This document shows positions 59,401 to 64,000 of a stretch of DNA of 64,000 nucleotides, piece by piece. The DNA comes from Euleptes europaea. Taxonomy: Eukaryota > Chordata > Lepidosauria > Squamata > Sphaerodactylidae. The DNA is taken from contig NC_079318.1 in the NCBI RefSeq assembly GCF_029931775.1, forward strand, positions 24,008,159-24,072,158. Reading direction: 5' to 3'. The position numbers and the translations under genes were made by a program. A model generated the notes under the pieces. The model was not told where the DNA came from. It worked only from the letters and a program-made list of their open reading frames with translations, and ran no database searches. Positions within the stretch are counted from its first letter, which is position 1. Each line of letters starts with the position of its first letter.

Positions 59401-59834
59401 GTATAGGCAGGCAGACCTAGTAGAGGGGGTATTCCGAAGAACTGGGAAAATTCAATTATAACAATCTGTATTTACATTTAGTATCTACTGTATGCTGCCA
59501 GTAATATGTACCATATATGTACATTGCAATTACTAAAAAATATACATTTATTTCGCAAAAAGTAATTGTACCTTTTTTCCTCTGATTGATTTTTTGAAAT
59601 TTTTATTTATTTCTTATAAAAATTAAATGGTAGCCATATAGTTGTGGGTGGGCCCCCTTTGTCTCCTGGCAACCAATCTTTTTTGACCCAGTCCGCTACG
59701 GGTTGAACTGCGCGTGATCGCTGAGGTTTGGGGTGTACTTTGTCCATGTGAAAAGAAAGACCTAGCGCAGAGTCAGTGCTTACTAAGTGGGAGCTGCTGG
59801 GTGAAGATGAATTGGGATACAAACCCTGCTTATG
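59401..59834. other. Intergenic, no recognised feature
   Basis: AT-rich and unassigned. Confidence 0.35.
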
Positions 59835-59838
59835 GGGA

Positions 59839-60036
59839 TGCTAGCGTCCAGGTGGAACATGGGGATCCTCTCCGGAATTACAGCTCATCTCCAGAATACA
59901 AAGAACAGTTCTCCTGGAAGAAGTGGATGCTTTGGAGGGTGGATTGTATGGCATTGCGCCCCACTGAGGTCCTTTCCCTCCCCCAGCTGTACCCCCAAAT
60001 CTCCAGGAGTTTCCCAGCCTGCATCTGCCAACCCTA
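59839..60036. mobile_element. GGTTGCCA-family DNA element, old copy
   Basis: gctagcgtccaggtggaaca ... ctccaggagtttcccagcct gcatctgccaaccctA, with aagtggatgctttggagggt in the middle. The left end has decayed. Confidence 0.6.
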
Positions 60037-60078
60037 CCTCCCCTGCTGGTGGCCAAGGGGATCTGACAACTCTACCCG

Positions 60079-60120
60079 CTTAGCTCCTGAGATCTGATGA
60101 GATCAGGCTAGCCTGGGACA
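60079..60120 (-). mobile_element. 5S-headed SINE fragment (reverse)
   Basis: gcttagctcctgagatctga tgagatcaggctagcctggg, only the 5S promoter part. Confidence 0.65.
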
Positions 60121-61754
60121 TTATCCATATTGGAAGAGCTAATTATATTATTTATGATAGATCACTTTTGAAATTCTGGGCTGGTGTTGATACTTAATTT
60201 TGGGTCTGCTGGTTTGATCATGTGCAAAATGGAGATTATTAGAGTGCAGCACAGTAATTAGGAGCATGTACTACAATTCCAACGGCACTGGGAAAGCTAA
60301 GGTAGTGCGGTACAAAAAGGTAATAACATTTATTCTTTGTAAGTGCAGTGCTCCCTGTTTATTTTTCTCTTGTATTTTAGAAGACAATGCAGTAAAAGCA
60401 GGATAATACTTATGTGACAGCAGGTAGACTTCCCCTGACTATGGAAGATCCACTGATTTAGCAATTTGTAATAATCTCTTTTCCTTTCTGTAAAATGTAT
60501 TAGGACAGCCAGGGAATAGCTTGTTGCTGGGCAGACTATCCCTGTATGTCTGTGTGCTAAGGAAGTGGGTTAAGAGTCATGGAGAGTCAGTGAACTATAA
60601 ACATTGATAGGAGAAACTGGATAGAACTGAACTGTACTGCGCCGCCTCTATGTCTGGAGTGCTATCAGCCTACCCTGAATGTTGATGGGTTGTCATATCT
60701 TGAATTTGGATAAATATCCCTTCCTCAGTATGATCGGGGCTCAGAGATTTCTGCCCATTAGGGCCTCTGAGTCAGCAGCTGCAAATAAACTGTTTTCTTG
60801 AAATATTGATCTCAGGTCTCTCCCCCCCCCCCCCACGAACCCTTGTTTGCCATATCACCTAAAATATTCATTGCTGTGGACAACAATCCTATTCTGTTAT
60901 AAAGGTACCCTCCTCAACTCTTCTTTCCAATCCCTTCATAAAAATGTCATCCTGAACTTTACTGTTTTGCACGTTCTGCAGAATGCAGTGCGGGAACCTT
61001 CCTGACCTCAAGCAGGTTACTCCACATGGTAGAAGTCACCCAGAGAATGCTTGTGAATGGGCCGTTGCCAATCTTAACCATTTGTAGGGTGGCACATTTA
61101 GAAGGCTTTGCTCAGATGAGCAAAGCAACAGGAAAAACAAACACCTCTATTTTTCTCTGCAGTTAGGTGGATGGAAGCAGTATGAGGACTGCAAATGTCC
61201 ATGCTGTTACTTTGGAGAATCTTGTTTGGGATTAGGAGATTGCTTTAAAAAAATCACTGTTGTCTTAAAGATAGGAAATGTTTTGTTTCACTAGCCAACA
61301 GTTAAGCCTGAAAACAGTTATGTGACTATACTTGTACCCTTATTTCATCATAAAGAGCATGAAAATAGATGGTGAGGCAGATCTCTGATGGGAAATCTTC
61401 CCCAGAAATACAGAATTTTGCATCACAGCACTTTCTACTATTATTAAAGGCACAGATGGAAAACATAAAAACAGTGATAACTTTTCTTTGTGAGTAATCC
61501 CAATTCAGTTAGGTAATTATCATAGGCATGCTGTTATTTTTGCATTTTTTATTTAAATACAAATTTACCACAAGTAGTAGCATTTAATTAAAAAGTCTAA
61601 AATGTTAAAAACAGAAGAGGCAAAACGACTTTGTGCAGTTTGCATAAGAGAAGAACAATTACAGCAAAAGTTACTATATAAAAATAATTAAAAAGTCAGT
61701 TATAGCCAATAGGTTATAATCAGAATAAAATATGTATTGTGTCTATTATTGTGA
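60121..61754. other. Intergenic, no recognised feature
   Basis: Contains a C run at 60822-60834; nothing else recognised. Confidence 0.35.
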
Positions 61755-61960
61755 TTTCATTAGTTATAGCCCACCTTTCTTACTGAGAATACATAGTGGA
61801 TTACATAGTGTAAATCAAATACAATTAACTGGATGGGACAGTGCAATAGGGTTTGGACTACAGAAATCTGAAAACAGCAGAAATCCGAGCTGAAACAAAA
61901 CATAAGAATTTAGACATGACACATTAGATATGTAGAACTACACAGCTGGGGCATACAGTG
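61755..61960 (-). mobile_element. LINE 3' tail (reverse)
   Basis: agcccacctttcttactgag aatacatagtggattacata gtgtaaatc is the reverse complement of the tail at 43840-43880. Confidence 0.5.
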
Positions 61961-63254
61961 ATAGGCAACAATATAGTACTATAGGCAGCAATCCCTATCA
62001 CTACCAATGCAACTTCCTGAACCAGTACAGTCATATTTACCTGTGAAATATCTTTCTTGAATAATTCCATTTAAAGTTTATAGACTGAACTTTTTTTTTT
62101 TTTACATAAATATTTTTCGGCCCAATATAGTCAAAGAAAGAGCCATTTCTCCGCAATTCATACTGTTATTTTATCAGGTTAAATAGAAAAGTTAGTCACT
62201 GTGGCTGAATCCTTTTGTGTTTTGTACATTGTCTACGTCTAACCTAACTGGAATTATTAATAGCAGCTGATGTGCAAAAACATGAATGGGGAAAAAAACA
62301 GCAAATTCTCTCACTCCCCAGCGTGAGAAACAGCAATTAATTTAATAATAATTCTACTGCTTCTTTAGGCAGGTCTCCGTAGCCTCTGCCACCCCACCAT
62401 GAAAAATAAATTTGAAACAAATTCTCGACATCCCGGCCACCGTTTATTGGCTATAACTGACTTTTTAATTACTATTATATAGTGACATTTGCTGTAATTG
62501 TTTTCTTCTGTCTTGTGCAAACTATGTTCTTGTAGCGTGGCTATCCATAGTAACATGCTAGGTGTTGTAGTATTTATCTCTGAAAAAAATTACTTGAATA
62601 ATATTAATGGTTTTGTCCGTTTGGTTCCATGGCCCTGGTGTATTCCAGTTTTTCTAGACTTCTGCAGAATAAGACATTTCTCAGAAGGATCATGCCCCAT
62701 ATCTCTAGCTATCCTGTGGGTGGCACCAAAACGCTACTCCTGAAAGGCACTGCGTGAATTCAGTGGGAGCTTTCATTTCTGAAAACCGTAAACCATGTTA
62801 GAATGGCACTGAAAAGTACTATATAAATAAGTAACATTATTTTGCTGACTGATTTTGATCATTTCATTGGTAATGGAAATGACTGCCCAAGACAGACGGA
62901 ATTAAAGATGTATTATTTTTATCTGCTGTTATCTTTACCTTGGTTTATTTGGTCACTGTATTCATGAAGAACCATCCTTTCCAGAACTTGGTTTAGGCCC
63001 AGTATTTATTTATTTAAAACATTCTATTCTGTTTTTCTTTGCAAGTGGACTTACTTTTGTAAAAACATATGTAAAAGTTGGAGACATATGTGGAGACATA
63101 TGTAAAAGGTGGAGAACGTATTACTGAGTCCTCTACCCCCCCAAAAAAAGTTTGTATTACCTTAGGTTTGGGTTTTTCTATGCAAGTGATAGAGTTGCAC
63201 TGTACTAAAAGATTCACAAAGTTACTTTGAAAAATTATTAGGGACTGTGGTCTA
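61961..63254. other. Intergenic, no recognised feature
   Basis: Contains a poly(T) run at 62090-62103 and a short tandem of ggagacatatgtaaaag around 63060-63110; nothing else recognised. Confidence 0.35.
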
Positions 63255-63815
63255 TATTACTGTGTTTAGTTTGCTAAAACTAGCGTCCTACTATGCAATT
63301 TTTGCATCATTTATTGTGTCATGTTAACACTTATGCTTCGTTACAGTTCTGTTTTTAGATCTCTGATTGGTTCTACAACCCTAAAACTATCATATGTTTA
63401 CTGAATGTCCCATCCTGTCAATTGTATTGACTCACTCTGTGTAATCTGCCTAGAATCCCAGTGAAGAAGAAGAGTTGGTTTTTATATGCCGACTTTCTCT
63501 ACCACTTAAGGAATAATCAAACTAGCTTACAATCACCTTCCTTCCCCTCCCCACAACAGATCCTCTGTGAGGTAGGTGGGGCTGAGAGAGCTCTAAAGGA
63601 GTTGTGACTTGCCCATGGTCACCCAGCTGGCTTTGTGTGTAGGAGTGGGGAAACAAATCCAGTTCACTAGATTAGAGTCTGCCGCTCATGTGGAGGAGTG
63701 GGGAATCAAACCCGGTTCTCCAGATCAGACTCCACCGCTCCAAACCACTGCTCTTAACCACTACACCACGCTGAGAAAGGCGGACCATAAATAACATAAA
63801 TAAGCAAATGAATAA
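63255..63815 (+). mobile_element. LINE 3' tail interrupted by a SINE
   Basis: Left part 63255-63460 (... gaatgtcccatcctgtcaat ... gtgtaatctgcctagaatcc cagtga) resumes at 63774 as gagaaaggcggaccataaat aacataaataag. The two parts join as in 43690-43915. Confidence 0.7.
63461..63773 (-). mobile_element. tRNA-like SINE (agccagcgtggtgtagtggt family, reverse) nested in LINE tail
   Basis: agaagaagagttggttttta tatgccgactttctct ... ggtggggctgagagagctct ... cttaaccactacaccacgct. Confidence 0.88.
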
Positions 63816-64000
63816 ATTTTAAAATGTAGAATGTTCATAGGTACTTTCCCCCCATTGAACCCCTGTTGAACAGTTCAATACTGTACCAATAGGAATATTG
63901 AGCTCTATGCATGAACCAGGGATAGCTATTATGAGGTAATGCCTGCACCATGAAACTCCCTTGAGCAACTCCGGATTAGCACAAATCTATTGACCTTTAT

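Overview
The window is vertebrate nuclear DNA, most likely from a squamate reptile (a lizard). It has large introns, two CpG-island promoters and about 3% coding sequence. It carries 5S-rRNA-headed SINEs with a BovB-like tail, BovB/RTE, CR1, L1 and L2-like LINE pieces, and short hAT-type DNA elements. This mix is typical of squamates; the species cannot be read from the sequence.

Two protein-coding genes are supported, in convergent orientation. CCSAP (centriole, cilia and spindle-associated protein) is on the + strand: three coding exons (20868-21201, 24909-25195, 28866-29039) give a complete 264-residue protein. RAB4A (early/recycling-endosome small GTPase) is on the - strand: seven coding exons from 57978 down to 44592 give a complete 218-residue protein, the same length as I recall for human RAB4A. 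All splice sites are GT-AG and all phases join. As I recall, these genes are also convergent neighbours on human chromosome 1q42, so this looks like conserved synteny.

Layout: 1-20.5 kb is repeat-rich intergenic DNA upstream of CCSAP. 20.56-21.45 kb is the CCSAP CpG island and first exon. 21.2-28.9 kb holds its two introns. 29.04 to about 33.1 kb is a probable long CCSAP 3'UTR. 34.17-37.65 kb looks like the 3' end of a - strand transcript: T-rich on the - strand, a good splice acceptor, a short terminal ORF and tandem AATAAA signals. I cannot assign it to a gene. 37.7-44.5 kb holds a CR1 LINE, SINEs and otherwise unassigned DNA. 44.59-57.98 kb is RAB4A, whose intron 1 contains a 153-bp-armed palindrome running into a 98-bp tandem array close to the promoter. 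57.8-58.4 kb is its CpG island. 58.45-64 kb is AT-rich and repeat-bearing intergenic DNA.

The two proteins do not form a pathway: CCSAP binds centriole and spindle microtubules, while RAB4A controls fast recycling from early endosomes. The most interesting items are the unassigned - strand 3' end facing CCSAP, the palindrome plus higher-order tandem array in RAB4A intron 1, several DNA elements with exact 8-bp target-site duplications (one nested in a SINE), and three fragments of one LINE family that share a CPC...H...C signature. No complete new multi-gene system was found.
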